DNA of 64,000 nucleotides from Pedobacter sp. ASV28 (GTDB lineage Bacteria; Bacteroidota; Bacteroidia; Sphingobacteriales; Sphingobacteriaceae), in assembly GCF_016428855.1 (NCBI RefSeq), contig NZ_JAELTN010000001.1, forward strand, positions 124,001-188,000, read 5' to 3'. Position 1 is the stretch's first letter. Each line of letters starts with the position of its first letter. Shown piece by piece: positions 26,700-35,760 of this stretch. The notes below the pieces were generated by a model. It worked only from the letters and a program-made list of their open reading frames with translations. It had not been told where the DNA came from and made no database searches. A program made the translations under genes and the position numbers.

Positions 26700-27731
26700 A
26701 TGAAAATTAGTTGCAAAGAGTTTGAACTGGAATTAAAACATCTTTTTTCCATTTCTAAATTTACAAGAACAAGTACCCCCTTATTACTTTTAAAAATCAC
26801 TCATGAAGGTTATGTAGGCTATGGCGAAGCCAGTATGGTACCCTACATGGGCGAGAGCTATGAGACCGCACACGCCTTTTTGGATAAGGTAGATTGGAAC
26901 CGCTTAAAATCCCCTTTCAATTTTGCAGAAATCAATCAATATTTAGATAGCCTGGCTACTGGGCACCCTGCAATAAAGGCGGCCATTGATATTGCACTTA
27001 ACGATTTGAATGGACAATTACTGAACAAATCTTGCTATGAAATATTCGGGGCCGACCCTCATAAAATGCCCGTTACCTCCTATACCATAGGTATTGACAC
27101 ACCAGAAGTGATTAAAGAAAAGTTAGCCGATGCCAAAGGTTTCAAGGTAATTAAGGTGAAACTGGGCAGGGATAACGATAAAGAGATTATACAAACGATA
27201 AGAAGCATTACAGACGTTCCCTTATATGTAGATGCCAATCAAGGTTGGAACGAAAAGAAAAAAGCTATTGATCTTATCTATTGGCTCCATGACCAAGGTG
27301 TAGTTTTAATTGAGCAGCCGATGGACAAAAATAACTTAGATGGTAATGCATGGCTAACCCACCGTAGCCCTATTCCAATTTTGGCCGACGAAGCCATGCA
27401 GCGTTTAGCCGACATGGATCAACTGAAGGGAGCTTATCATGGCATTAACATTAAATTGATGAAAAGTACCGGCATGTATGAAGCACATCAAACCATTTTA
27501 AAGGCCCGAAGCTTCGGCATGAAGATTCTAATAGGCTGCATGAGTGAAACCTCTATTGCAACGTTAGCGGGAGCAGCTTTAGCTCCGCTTTGTGATTGGG
27601 CTGATTTAGATGGCCCTTGGTTGACCAAGAATAACCCATTCGATGCCCCCAAAATGAAAGATGGGAAGTATGTATTAAATCACTTGCCCGGATTAGGATT
27701 AACTGGTGCAAAAGACAATTTATTTGAATAG
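26700..27731 (+). CDS. Dipeptide epimerase (L-Ala-D/L-Glu type), enolase superfamily
   Basis: A 343-residue (beta/alpha)8-barrel enzyme. The catalytic lysine motif IKVKLGRD, the Mg2+ ligands in YVDANQGWN, LIEQPM and ILADEAM, and the second lysine in NIKLMKSTGM follow the muconate-lactonizing subgroup order. It is predicted to interconvert L-Ala-L-Glu and L-Ala-D-Glu during murein peptide recycling; exact dipeptide specificity is inferred from family. It is monocistronic, ending at a strong shared terminator. Confidence 0.88.
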   Translation: MKISCKEFELELKHLFSISKFTRTSTPLLLLKITHEGYVGYGEASMVPYMGESYETAHAFLDKVDWNRLKSPFNFAEINQYLDSLATGHPAIKAAIDIALNDLNGQLLNKSCYEIFGADPHKMPVTSYTIGIDTPEVIKEKLADAKGFKVIKVKLGRDNDKEIIQTIRSITDVPLYVDANQGWNEKKKAIDLIYWLHDQGVVLIEQPMDKNNLDGNAWLTHRSPIPILADEAMQRLADMDQLKGAYHGINIKLMKSTGMYEAHQTILKARSFGMKILIGCMSETSIATLAGAALAPLCDWADLDGPWLTKNNPFDAPKMKDGKYVLNHLPGLGLTGAKDNLFE

Positions 27732-27761
27732 CAGAACCAGCCTAATGCAATTTTACCATAA

Positions 27762-27797
27762 AAAAGCCCAGACCTATATAGGTCTGGGCTTTTCATT
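27762..27797. terminator. Bidirectional terminator between epimerase and small membrane protein
   Basis: AAAAGCCCAGACCTA pairs perfectly with TAGGTCTGGGCTTTT, with T/A tracts on both sides. Confidence 0.9.
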
Positions 27798-27811
27798 TTA
27801 ATTAAGATTTA

Positions 27812-28003
27812 TTAAGGCTTTTTCTTAAATTCTTTCTTTAAATCCTTCATTAACTTTATCTTAAAATAAAGAAATGCAGCAAAAACAGCAACAAAGAAAA
27901 TAGAAATTAATGGGCTTTTATTATCATAGCCCCACATTATTCCAAAAATTGATAATATTAACGCCAAATTATAGAAAGCGTTGATAAATATTTTTTGCTT
28001 CAT
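27812..28003 (-). CDS. Small two-helix membrane protein (DUF6358-like)
   Basis: A 63-residue protein with two hydrophobic helices (residues about 9-25 and 31-47) and a lysine-rich cytosolic tail (KIKLMKDLKKEFKKKP). Its ATG overlaps the stop of the rhodanese gene (TAATG), so translation is coupled. It resembles a small Sphingobacteriales family I associate with DUF6358; that label is from memory. The function is unknown. Confidence 0.65.
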   Translation of the reverse strand: MKQKIFINAFYNLALILSIFGIMWGYDNKSPLISIFFVAVFAAFLYFKIKLMKDLKKEFKKKP

Positions 28004-28320
28004 TAGTAAACTGGCATGTTAGGATCAAAAGCTTCTTGCCAAGCTAAAATTCCTCCCTTTAAGTTATATAAATTATCAAAACCATGGACCTGCTCCAACT
28101 GCATAATTGCAGCAGCACTACGCTTGCCACTTCTGCACTGAACAATTACCGGTTTATCTCTGGCAATCTTATCTGCTTCTATTAAAATCCCCCCTAATGG
28201 AATATTCTCTCCATCCAGGTTAGAGGTTTCATACTCAAAAGTCTCTCTAACATCAATTAGTTGGAAGTCTTCTTTATTATCTATTTTTTGTTTTAATTCT
28301 TGTACTGTAATCTCTTTCAT
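28003..28320 (-). CDS. Single-domain rhodanese-like sulfurtransferase
   Basis: A 105-residue rhodanese domain. It begins MKEITVQELKQKIDNKEDFQLIDVRE and has the active-site loop CRSGKRSA (Cys about 72) and the C-terminal NLKGGILAWQ. The cysteine persulfide site is intact, so thiosulfate or another sulfane-sulfur donor would be used. It is translationally coupled to the small membrane protein downstream. Confidence 0.92.
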   Translation of the reverse strand: MKEITVQELKQKIDNKEDFQLIDVRETFEYETSNLDGENIPLGGILIEADKIARDKPVIVQCRSGKRSAAAIMQLEQVHGFDNLYNLKGGILAWQEAFDPNMPVY

Positions 28321-28337
28321 TATAACTGAGTTTTTTT

Positions 28338-28345
28338 CAAAGGTA
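28338..28345 (-). promoter_or_regulatory. -7 box TACCTTTG for the rhodanese gene
   Basis: A perfect TAnnTTTG match on the minus strand, 17 bp before ATG 28320. Confidence 0.45.
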
Positions 28346-28486
28346 CAAATTATGGTTTTTATATTTATTTCTCATCAAATCTTCATCATATTTTTTACTT
28401 TTTGAACACTTTGTCAGTCTCCCAATTTTTTATTTACCAGACTTTTGTAACAATTGAACTTACCGATCGTTTAATTATTGATCATT

Positions 28487-28494
28487 TAAATTTG
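28487..28494 (+). promoter_or_regulatory. -7 box TAAATTTG for the DUF4407 gene
   Basis: A perfect TAnnTTTG match, 10 bp before ATG 28505. No -33 box at proper spacing. Confidence 0.4.
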
Positions 28495-28504
28495 GGTTGA
28501 AAAA

Positions 28505-29593
28505 ATGAACCGAGTATCTCGTTTTTTTTGGTTTTGTTCTGGTGCTCACCTATCTACTTTAGAAAAGCATTCAACAGAGCACAATAAATATATTGGCATT
28601 GGGGCTACGATTTTCTTTACCGGCCTATTTGCAGCACTTTCTGGTGGCTACGCTATGTATTTTGTTTTCAAGGGAGGAGATTTTGCTGGGTTATTTGCCC
28701 TATTTTTTGGACTAATATGGGGCTTAGCCATATTTAACATGGACCGCTATATTGTGTCCAGTATTAATAAAAATGCCAGTAGTAATAAGCAGATTTTACA
28801 GGCCACACCACGTATCCTTCTCGCCATTATGATCGGCATAGTGATTTCTCGTCCTTTAGAGCTAAAAATATTTGACAAAGAGATAAAAGAGCGATTGAAA
28901 TTCAGCTATTTAAATGGCCAGAGGGCAAAAATAGACACGCTGAACAAATCGTTCGACAAAAAATACACAATCGAGCTCACTAAGCTGAACGACTTAAAGT
29001 CCCAAAGAGACTCCTTGGCCAAGGCCATCAAAAATGATCGGCAAAAGTTGAATTATGAGATTTTTGGCAATAAGACGACAGAAACTTCGGGCGTTATGGG
29101 ATATGGGCCATTTGCCAAACGTAAAGAAGCTGAACTAAAGCAACGTGAACAAAATCTGGATACTTTAACTGCCGACATTAGGCAATTAGAAAAATTTGTA
29201 GACGGCAGGAAGCAATTTGATGGGTTAATGACCGAAAAACTTTTTACCTCTAAACAATTAGACAGCTTGAGTAATATTGCCGGTTTTGCCGACAGAAACT
29301 GGGCATTGGGCCAGTTAAGCTTTAACCCTGATGGAAGTAAAGATTTCAATACTTCATTAGCGGTTACCTTTATAGGCTTATTATTCGTATTTTTTGAGTG
29401 CCTCCCTGTTTTTGTAAAATTAATGAGTGCACGTGGGTCTTATGATCACGCTGTTGAAAATTCCGAGGCTGTGCAAAACCATTTATCAGATAAAGATCGT
29501 GATTTCGAGATCAGTGTTGCCGATCAGATCCAGGAAACTCGTATACAAACTACAGTGGCAAAAAAAATAGAACAGCTGCATCATAATGATTGA
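28505..29593 (+). CDS. DUF4407 domain-containing membrane protein
   Basis: A 362-residue protein with two N-terminal hydrophobic segments (about 34-58 and 63-85), another at 103-121, a long coiled-coil periplasmic stretch (residues about 130-255, rich in K, L, Q and E) and a C-terminal membrane helix FIGLLFVFFECLPVFVKLM. This layout and the start FFWFCSGAH match DUF4407, a family with no established activity. It is transcribed alone, ahead of the three-gene surface cassette. Confidence 0.82.
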   Translation: MNRVSRFFWFCSGAHLSTLEKHSTEHNKYIGIGATIFFTGLFAALSGGYAMYFVFKGGDFAGLFALFFGLIWGLAIFNMDRYIVSSINKNASSNKQILQATPRILLAIMIGIVISRPLELKIFDKEIKERLKFSYLNGQRAKIDTLNKSFDKKYTIELTKLNDLKSQRDSLAKAIKNDRQKLNYEIFGNKTTETSGVMGYGPFAKRKEAELKQREQNLDTLTADIRQLEKFVDGRKQFDGLMTEKLFTSKQLDSLSNIAGFADRNWALGQLSFNPDGSKDFNTSLAVTFIGLLFVFFECLPVFVKLMSARGSYDHAVENSEAVQNHLSDKDRDFEISVADQIQETRIQTTVAKKIEQLHHND

Positions 29594-29760
29594 TGCGCTC
29601 GTTTTGCCTTAACGAAGCAACTTTTAACATTAAATTAAGGCATTGCATGATGAGATACTATTAGGCTATCTCATTTATCTATGTTCTCCAAATTGATTGC
29701 ATTAAATATTATTTATGTTTGATATTAATGATATATTTGATATCTATATAGCTATTTTTA

Positions 29761-29916
29761 ATGATTCTGTCACACATTCTTTTATACCTTGACCCTGGCA
29801 ATGGCGCTATAATAGCCCAGATATTGGCAGGAATAGCAGGTTCTTATTACATTCTTAAGAACTATGTGGTAGGCTTCTTTACCAAAAAGAAAAAAAACGA
29901 CAATGAAGCTAAGTAA
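29761..29916 (+). CDS. 51-residue single-helix membrane peptide (LYLDPGNG family)
   Basis: ATG 29761 to TAA 29916. The sequence is MILSHILLYLDPGNGAIIAQ, then one membrane helix (ILAGIAGSYYILKNYVVGFF) and a lysine-rich tail. Small proteins with LYLDPG(N/T)G plus one helix recur upstream of surface-polysaccharide methyltransferase/sulfatase genes in many bacteria (general knowledge). Here it overlaps the methyltransferase start by 14 bp in another frame, so translation is probably coupled. Too short for ordinary gene callers. Confidence 0.75.
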   Translation: MILSHILLYLDPGNGAIIAQILAGIAGSYYILKNYVVGFFTKKKKNDNEAK

Positions 29917-31249
29917 GCTACGGATTAAATCGTCTAGAAAAGATCCCGAATACAGTGTTTATGAAGTTGATGGAAAAATAGTAAGGGCTGTACCTGAGAT
30001 AGGCATTGAGCTTTTAGAAAAAAATGACCTAAAGGAATTTCCAACCATTAAAAGCTTTGAATTGGCTGGACAAGATCATCTATTCGAAGTAGAAAAATTT
30101 CCTTTTATAATTTATCCTTACGAATTGCCATTTGGTCTTCTTAAAGATTTCTCTCTCTTTTACATTAACCTTTTAACCTTTCTTTTAGAAAAAAACATAA
30201 GTTTAAAAGATGCTACCCCCTATAACATCTGTTATAACGGCAACAATTCCTTTAAACATTTCGATTTAGGCTCGATAGAAAAATACGACGCTACTCAAGG
30301 ATGGAAAGGCTATCGTCAGTTCCTTGTAGAGTTTTATTTCCCCCTGCTCTACCTTACAGAAAACAAGAACATCTATACAACTGACCTCATTAAACTTTTC
30401 TTTGATAAACAGTGGATTTTCAAGTATAACTTTAATTGGCGGAATTATTTAAATCCAGGATTTAATATCCATTATACCTTTTATAAAAAATCGGCCATAA
30501 GGCAGTTAAAAAATACTTCAGAAAATAAATTAACAATTAATCATCGGTTGATAAAAAACAACCTTTATCTATTAAAAAACCATATTATCAGCTTTTCTCT
30601 ACCAAAGGATAAAACAAAATGGGATGATTATTATTCGCAAACGGTATTAAAAGATGGGTATGTAGACAAAAAAGTGTCGTCAATAAAAAAGCTCTTGAAA
30701 AACTCGTCGATTAAGCACCCGATATCATATGCTACGGATTGGGGCGCAAACGATGGAAAATTTTCCAAGCTTTTTTTAGCGGAGTTTAAAAATGCCACAG
30801 TCATCAGCATTGAAAGCGACTATAACGCCGTAAATCAGCTCTATCAGGATTGTAAAAATGAAAATATAATTCCCGTTTATACAGATGTTTTAAATCTAAG
30901 TCCACACTTGGGTTTTGATGGGGAGCGACTTTCCCTAAAATCAAGATTAAAATCTATTTGTGATTTTCAATTGTGTCTGGGTTTGATACACCATTTAATT
31001 CATCAAGACAATTTATCTTTCGATGATGTAATCTCCTTTTTCAGCGATTCTGCCAAGTCAGGATCTTATCTCTTAATAGAGTTTATTGACGCTGAAGATC
31101 CTCGACACCAACTCATAAAAAATCCAAATTATGCTTATTCCCTAACGAGATCATATTTTGTGGAAAGCCTAAACAAACATTATGAAATTATTGATACAAA
31201 ACAAGTTATCGAAACTAGAGAATTATTTTTGTGTCTCAAAACCACTTAA
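29903..31249 (+). CDS. SAM-dependent methyltransferase with N-terminal kinase-like domain (NoeA-like)
   Basis: A 448-residue protein. Residues about 60-160 resemble a reduced kinase fold: SLKDATPYNICYNGNN with the D-(4)-N spacing of a catalytic loop, then FKHFDLGSIEKY like a metal-binding aspartate. Residues about 265-448 form a class I methyltransferase with DWGANDGKFSKLF (motif I) and LGLIHHL (motif IV-like). This two-part arrangement is that of NoeA-type nodulation/surface methyltransferases. The acceptor is probably a cell-surface sugar polymer. Neighbours support an envelope role. Confidence 0.75.
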   Translation: MKLSKLRIKSSRKDPEYSVYEVDGKIVRAVPEIGIELLEKNDLKEFPTIKSFELAGQDHLFEVEKFPFIIYPYELPFGLLKDFSLFYINLLTFLLEKNISLKDATPYNICYNGNNSFKHFDLGSIEKYDATQGWKGYRQFLVEFYFPLLYLTENKNIYTTDLIKLFFDKQWIFKYNFNWRNYLNPGFNIHYTFYKKSAIRQLKNTSENKLTINHRLIKNNLYLLKNHIISFSLPKDKTKWDDYYSQTVLKDGYVDKKVSSIKKLLKNSSIKHPISYATDWGANDGKFSKLFLAEFKNATVISIESDYNAVNQLYQDCKNENIIPVYTDVLNLSPHLGFDGERLSLKSRLKSICDFQLCLGLIHHLIHQDNLSFDDVISFFSDSAKSGSYLLIEFIDAEDPRHQLIKNPNYAYSLTRSYFVESLNKHYEIIDTKQVIETRELFLCLKTT

Positions 31250-32420
31250 AAGAAAAGTAGACATATGGTCTCTAGTTTATAGCATATTTATCTCGCTTTA
31301 TATCGGTTTTTGGGTAGAACAGTACTACCTTAACCAGACCATAACCATTGGGGTATTATTGTTAATTAGCTTAATATCCTTTTTTACGAGTTCCTTTCTT
31401 ATTCGATTTAGGTTCCTGTTTCTCTTTATCCTTGTTAACCCCCTCCTCAACTCCTTATTATACCCCATTAACGACAAAAGTATTAAAGCGTTAATCATCT
31501 TGGGTATTTTCTTGATCGTACTCTTCACAAATATTAAAAATCTAATCAAAATAGGCGGTCTCATATTAATTACAAACATTGTTTTTTGCTGTTCATTAAT
31601 GGTTGGCTATTATTCAACGTCATTCCTATTTAAATATGGCAAAAACCCACCTCCAATTTCGACCATTGTAAATGACAAAGATGCCAATAAGGATATATAT
31701 ATCATTATATTAGATGCTTTTTCCTCAAAGGAAGTACTTAAAAAATATTTTAATTGCGAGTCGAGATTGTTAGCCTACTTAGGGGAAAATGGATTTCAGG
31801 AACACAGGTCCCTGTCAAAATATATAAATACGGCGCAATCATTACCCAACATTTTTTCTGGAGCTGTATTTGATCAAAAAACAGCTTATAAAACCAAAGA
31901 TATTGAACAAATGCAACAACTACTTCCCGGTAGGTATTTAAATAACTTTGCAGCCAAGTATGAATACCAATTAAAGTTTAGTTCTTTTATAATAGACAAA
32001 GAAAATAATCAGTTAAAAAAAATATTTGGGAGAGGCAGCGATTTTACCATTTACTTTTTTTCTCTAACTGATCGTTTTATGCTATATTTTTTTCCTTCTG
32101 GTAAAAGCTCTAATAATAAAGGTATCCATGAAATTGCTAATCAGAATATAATATCCATTAAAAAAACACTGAACCAGAAAGCTAAAAATCTAAGTGTACA
32201 TCATTTTTTAACTTTCCATAGTGCTTACTTTGATAAGGGTTTTAAAGAATCTTTTATAGAAAATCTAAATGAAGCAGATGAAATTGGGATCTCCATCGTA
32301 CAGCTGATTTTAGCACAAAAGCCAAAAGCGAAGATCGTTATCTTATCAGATCATGCGGAGAGAGGGCCTGAGTTTGATAAAAAGGACTCTTATAAGGGTA
32401 TCTTATATATTAAAAACTGA
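31182..32420 (+). CDS. Membrane-anchored sulfatase/alkaline-phosphatase-superfamily protein, possibly C-terminally shortened
   Basis: A 412-residue protein with about five N-terminal membrane helices (residues 27-150), then an extracytoplasmic domain. DIYIIILDAFSS holds the family's metal-binding Asp and a Ser where the nucleophile is expected, and VILSDHAERGP holds the Asp-His metal pair. It starts 68 bp inside the methyltransferase. The chain stops 20 residues after the DH motif (SYKGILYIKN), whereas related surface-polymer transferases usually continue tens of residues. Possible truncation or a short subfamily. Confidence 0.68.
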   Translation: MKLLIQNKLSKLENYFCVSKPLKRKVDIWSLVYSIFISLYIGFWVEQYYLNQTITIGVLLLISLISFFTSSFLIRFRFLFLFILVNPLLNSLLYPINDKSIKALIILGIFLIVLFTNIKNLIKIGGLILITNIVFCCSLMVGYYSTSFLFKYGKNPPPISTIVNDKDANKDIYIIILDAFSSKEVLKKYFNCESRLLAYLGENGFQEHRSLSKYINTAQSLPNIFSGAVFDQKTAYKTKDIEQMQQLLPGRYLNNFAAKYEYQLKFSSFIIDKENNQLKKIFGRGSDFTIYFFSLTDRFMLYFFPSGKSSNNKGIHEIANQNIISIKKTLNQKAKNLSVHHFLTFHSAYFDKGFKESFIENLNEADEIGISIVQLILAQKPKAKIVILSDHAERGPEFDKKDSYKGILYIKN

Positions 32421-32580
32421 AGTCCTTTAACACCACCCTAATTTAGCTCAAGAAAAAAGATACATGATGCCAGATTAATGGTCCATCTAACTTAGCTCAA
32501 CACTCTCCATCGTAATAATATGCTCACAATTTGTGTTATTCCGCGGCTATGCCTAAATTCAAAAACTAAATCCAATTCCG

Positions 32581-34407
32581 ATGAAGAAATTTGTTATAGT
32601 GGTGGGGATGATCATGGCCTCATTTACTTTAAAAGCCCAAAAAGAAATAAGTTATGAAGTGAGCTTCCCAAATCTGGTGCATCATGAAGCGCAAATCGCC
32701 CTATCAATTCCAGCTGTACCTACTACTGTCCCTTTAAAAGTTAGATTTAGCCGCTCTTCTCCGGGAAGATACGCCACTCATGAATTCGGCAAAAATGTCT
32801 ATCATTTAAAAGCTTTTGATTCTCAAGGGAAAGCCCTGTTAATAAAACAATTATCAGGTGATATTTATGAGATCGTAAAACCAAGCGCCTTTGTTAAAAT
32901 TACCTATACCCTTTTTGGCAATTGGGTTGATGGCACTTATGCCGGTTTTGACGAAACGCATGCACACATGAATATACCAGCTACTTTTGCTTTTCCCGTA
33001 GGGATGGACAAAAGACCCAGAACGGTCAAATTTAACTATGCCAACAATAACTGGAAAGTAGCTACACAGCTGAAGCCTTTACCCAATGGAAGTTATTATG
33101 CAAAGGATTTTCAATATTTCATGGATAGTCCAATTGAGATTTCCGCCCACAAAACAAGTAGCTGGGAGGTAAAAAATCCCGATGGAAAAGTACAAACCAT
33201 CCATCTGATCGCTCATTCCGATGATGAACAGTCAACCGTTGATAACTACGCAAATATGATCAAAAAAGTAGTGGAAGAACAAAAGGCAATCTGGGGCGAA
33301 CTGCCACATTTCGACAATAACCATTACTATTTTTTACACGACGTACATCCAGATTATGCAGGCGACGGAATGGAACATAGAAACTCGACCGTAATTGTAC
33401 AGCGTACCCCAAGAATACTAGGCTATGAAAGTAATTTATTGGGCACTTTCTCTCATGAATTTTTCCATGCCTGGAACGTAGAACGCCTTCGTCCAAAGTC
33501 TTTGGAACCCTTTGATTTTACGCAATCGAATATCAGTGAAGCCCTTTGGATAGCCGAAGGGTTTACACAGTATTATGGTAACCTGACCTTAAAAAGGGCC
33601 AATTTTAGAACACTTGAAAACATATTGCAAAACTTTAATGGTTTAATCAACGCGGTAACCAACGCTCCAGGTGCAAAATATTTCTCCCCAATACAGTCCA
33701 GTCAATATGCTGTTTTTGCCGATGCAGGCGTTGCTATAGACCAAACCAACCAACCCAATATCTTTACTTCATATTACACCTATGGGGCAGCTGTGGCCCT
33801 GGCTTTAGACTTAAGATTGAGGACAGATTTCAAGCTTACGCTTGACGATTATATGCGGGCACTTTGGAAAGCATACGGCAAAACCGAAATTGCCTATACC
33901 ATTCCAGATCTTGAAAAGACCTTAGCCTCATTAACCAAAAACCAAAATTTTGCCCACCAGTTCTTCAATGATTTTGTTTATGCAACCAAAAAGGAGAATT
34001 ATACGTCCCTATTATTAAATGCAGGCCTAATATTGCGCAAAGCATCACCAGGAAAAGCCTTTAGTGATATACGTCGACTAACCATAAACAATGGAAAAGT
34101 TGTCGTTCCCGCTACTTTAGTGGGTTCCCCAGCTTATCTGGCTGGCCTGGACATTGGAGATATTTTATTAAAGGCAGATGGTATAGAGATAAAGGCGATA
34201 GATGACTTCGATAAAATTACAGAAAAACACAACCCGGGTGAAACAATTGAAATCGTTTACAGTCGAAGAGGAATAGAGAAAACAGCCAAATTAACTTTTA
34301 TAGAAAACCCTAATTTGGAATTGGTAGCGATAGAAAGTACAGGTGAAGCCCTAACACCATTGATGAAAAGTTTTAGGGATAACTGGCTGAATAGCCAGGT
34401 TAAATAG
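32581..34407 (+). CDS. M61 (glycyl aminopeptidase-like) metallopeptidase with PDZ domain
   Basis: A 608-residue exported protein (signal peptide ends near LKAQ, residue 20). The zinc site SHEFFHAWNVERLRP carries His292, Glu293 and His296, and AEGFTQYYG provides Glu326. The C-terminal PDZ domain at about residues 500-590 contains GSPAYLAGLDIGDIL. M61 peptidases prefer N-terminal glycine or alanine. First of three tandem exported peptidases (next gene after 29 bp). No close promoter boxes were resolved. Confidence 0.92.
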   Translation: MKKFVIVVGMIMASFTLKAQKEISYEVSFPNLVHHEAQIALSIPAVPTTVPLKVRFSRSSPGRYATHEFGKNVYHLKAFDSQGKALLIKQLSGDIYEIVKPSAFVKITYTLFGNWVDGTYAGFDETHAHMNIPATFAFPVGMDKRPRTVKFNYANNNWKVATQLKPLPNGSYYAKDFQYFMDSPIEISAHKTSSWEVKNPDGKVQTIHLIAHSDDEQSTVDNYANMIKKVVEEQKAIWGELPHFDNNHYYFLHDVHPDYAGDGMEHRNSTVIVQRTPRILGYESNLLGTFSHEFFHAWNVERLRPKSLEPFDFTQSNISEALWIAEGFTQYYGNLTLKRANFRTLENILQNFNGLINAVTNAPGAKYFSPIQSSQYAVFADAGVAIDQTNQPNIFTSYYTYGAAVALALDLRLRTDFKLTLDDYMRALWKAYGKTEIAYTIPDLEKTLASLTKNQNFAHQFFNDFVYATKKENYTSLLLNAGLILRKASPGKAFSDIRRLTINNGKVVVPATLVGSPAYLAGLDIGDILLKADGIEIKAIDDFDKITEKHNPGETIEIVYSRRGIEKTAKLTFIENPNLELVAIESTGEALTPLMKSFRDNWLNSQVK

Positions 34408-34436
34408 CACAATTAACTTAACTTATTATATAAAAC

Positions 34437-35750
34437 ATGAAGAAAACACTTTATACTTTGTTTTTCGCCTCTGTCACAAGTATTGCAGCTGCACAGACTG
34501 TTGATAAAATCATTACCAAAGATTATGTAGACCACTTAATCAAAACCCTTAGCGCCGACGATATGGAGGGACGTAGAACCTTCACCCCTGGTATTGAGAA
34601 AGCAGCTACTTTTATTGAAAAAGAATTTGCGGCAATTGGATTAAAACCACTAAATGGGCAAACTGGCTATCGACAAACTTTTCACAAATATCAGGTAAAA
34701 CCTACCTTAACCAGTGTAAGCATTGATGGGCAACCCGTTAGCCAGGAGAACCTATTGGTAATAGGCAACAATACCGAGAGCTTAAGTTTCGATAAAAGCA
34801 ATAGTGATGGTTGGATTAAACTTAATCCCGACAAGGATTTTGTTACTCAATATAGGGCATTGGTCAAAAGTAATAAAAAACAGTTGGTATTGGTAGACAT
34901 TAAATTTGTCGATATTTTCAATCGCTTAAAATCATCCCTAGGTAAAGGCGCTATTGTTGACGAAAAGGACCTAAATGCTGAAAAACCCGCTGCAGCTGTT
35001 TTTGTACTAGATAAAGATACCATAGCGAACAGTTTTAATGTAACGTTAAAAAACACCATTACCAAAATGCCTCTATTTAATGTTGCAGGGATCATTCCTG
35101 GAAAATCTAAAGCAAAGGAATTGGTTATTTTCTCAGGACATTATGACCATATGGGCATTGTTAAACCGGTGGAGGGCGATAGCATTATGAATGGCGCTGA
35201 TGATGATGCCTCTGGAACCTCTGCCGTAATTGCACTGGCCAAGTATTATAAAAAACTGAACAAAAATGAGCGTACCCTCATCTTTGTGGCCTTTACTGGA
35301 GAAGAAATGGGCATGTTCGGTTCTCGCTATTTCTCCCAAAAATTAAACCCAGATGAAGTAGTTGCCATGTTCAACATTGAGATGATTGGCAAGGATAGCA
35401 AATTTGGTAAAAATACCGCCTTTATTACAGGCTACGAAAAATCTGACTTGGGCAAGATCTTACAGAAGAACCTAGAAGGTACCGAATTTACCTTCCATCC
35501 AGACCCCTATACACAACAGAACCTTTTTTACAGAAGTGACAATGCAACTTTAGCCGCATTGGGCGTACCTGCGCACACCATAAGTACCGATCAAATTGAT
35601 ACAGATAAGCTTTATCACACCGTAAAAGATGAATATAGCAGCCTAGATGTTGATAATATCCTTTCTACCATTAAAGCTATTGCCAAAAGTGCAGTAAGCA
35701 TCATCAATGGTACTGATACACCAAACCGAATTCCCAAGTTAAATCAATAA
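34437..35750 (+). CDS. M28 family metallopeptidase, exported
   Basis: A 437-residue protein with a signal peptide (MKKTLYTLFFASVTSIAAAQ). The co-catalytic zinc site is complete: SGHYDHMG, NGADDDASGTSAVIAL, FVAFTGEEMGMFGS and a final His in HTISTDQIDTDKLYHT. A protease-associated-like insert occupies about residues 100-220. It is an aminopeptidase/glutaminyl-cyclase-fold enzyme probably acting in the periplasm with the neighbours. It lies 10 bp before the tricorn-like gene. Confidence 0.92.
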   Translation: MKKTLYTLFFASVTSIAAAQTVDKIITKDYVDHLIKTLSADDMEGRRTFTPGIEKAATFIEKEFAAIGLKPLNGQTGYRQTFHKYQVKPTLTSVSIDGQPVSQENLLVIGNNTESLSFDKSNSDGWIKLNPDKDFVTQYRALVKSNKKQLVLVDIKFVDIFNRLKSSLGKGAIVDEKDLNAEKPAAAVFVLDKDTIANSFNVTLKNTITKMPLFNVAGIIPGKSKAKELVIFSGHYDHMGIVKPVEGDSIMNGADDDASGTSAVIALAKYYKKLNKNERTLIFVAFTGEEMGMFGSRYFSQKLNPDEVVAMFNIEMIGKDSKFGKNTAFITGYEKSDLGKILQKNLEGTEFTFHPDPYTQQNLFYRSDNATLAALGVPAHTISTDQIDTDKLYHTVKDEYSSLDVDNILSTIKAIAKSAVSIINGTDTPNRIPKLNQ

Positions 35751-35760
35751 AAAATACAAC

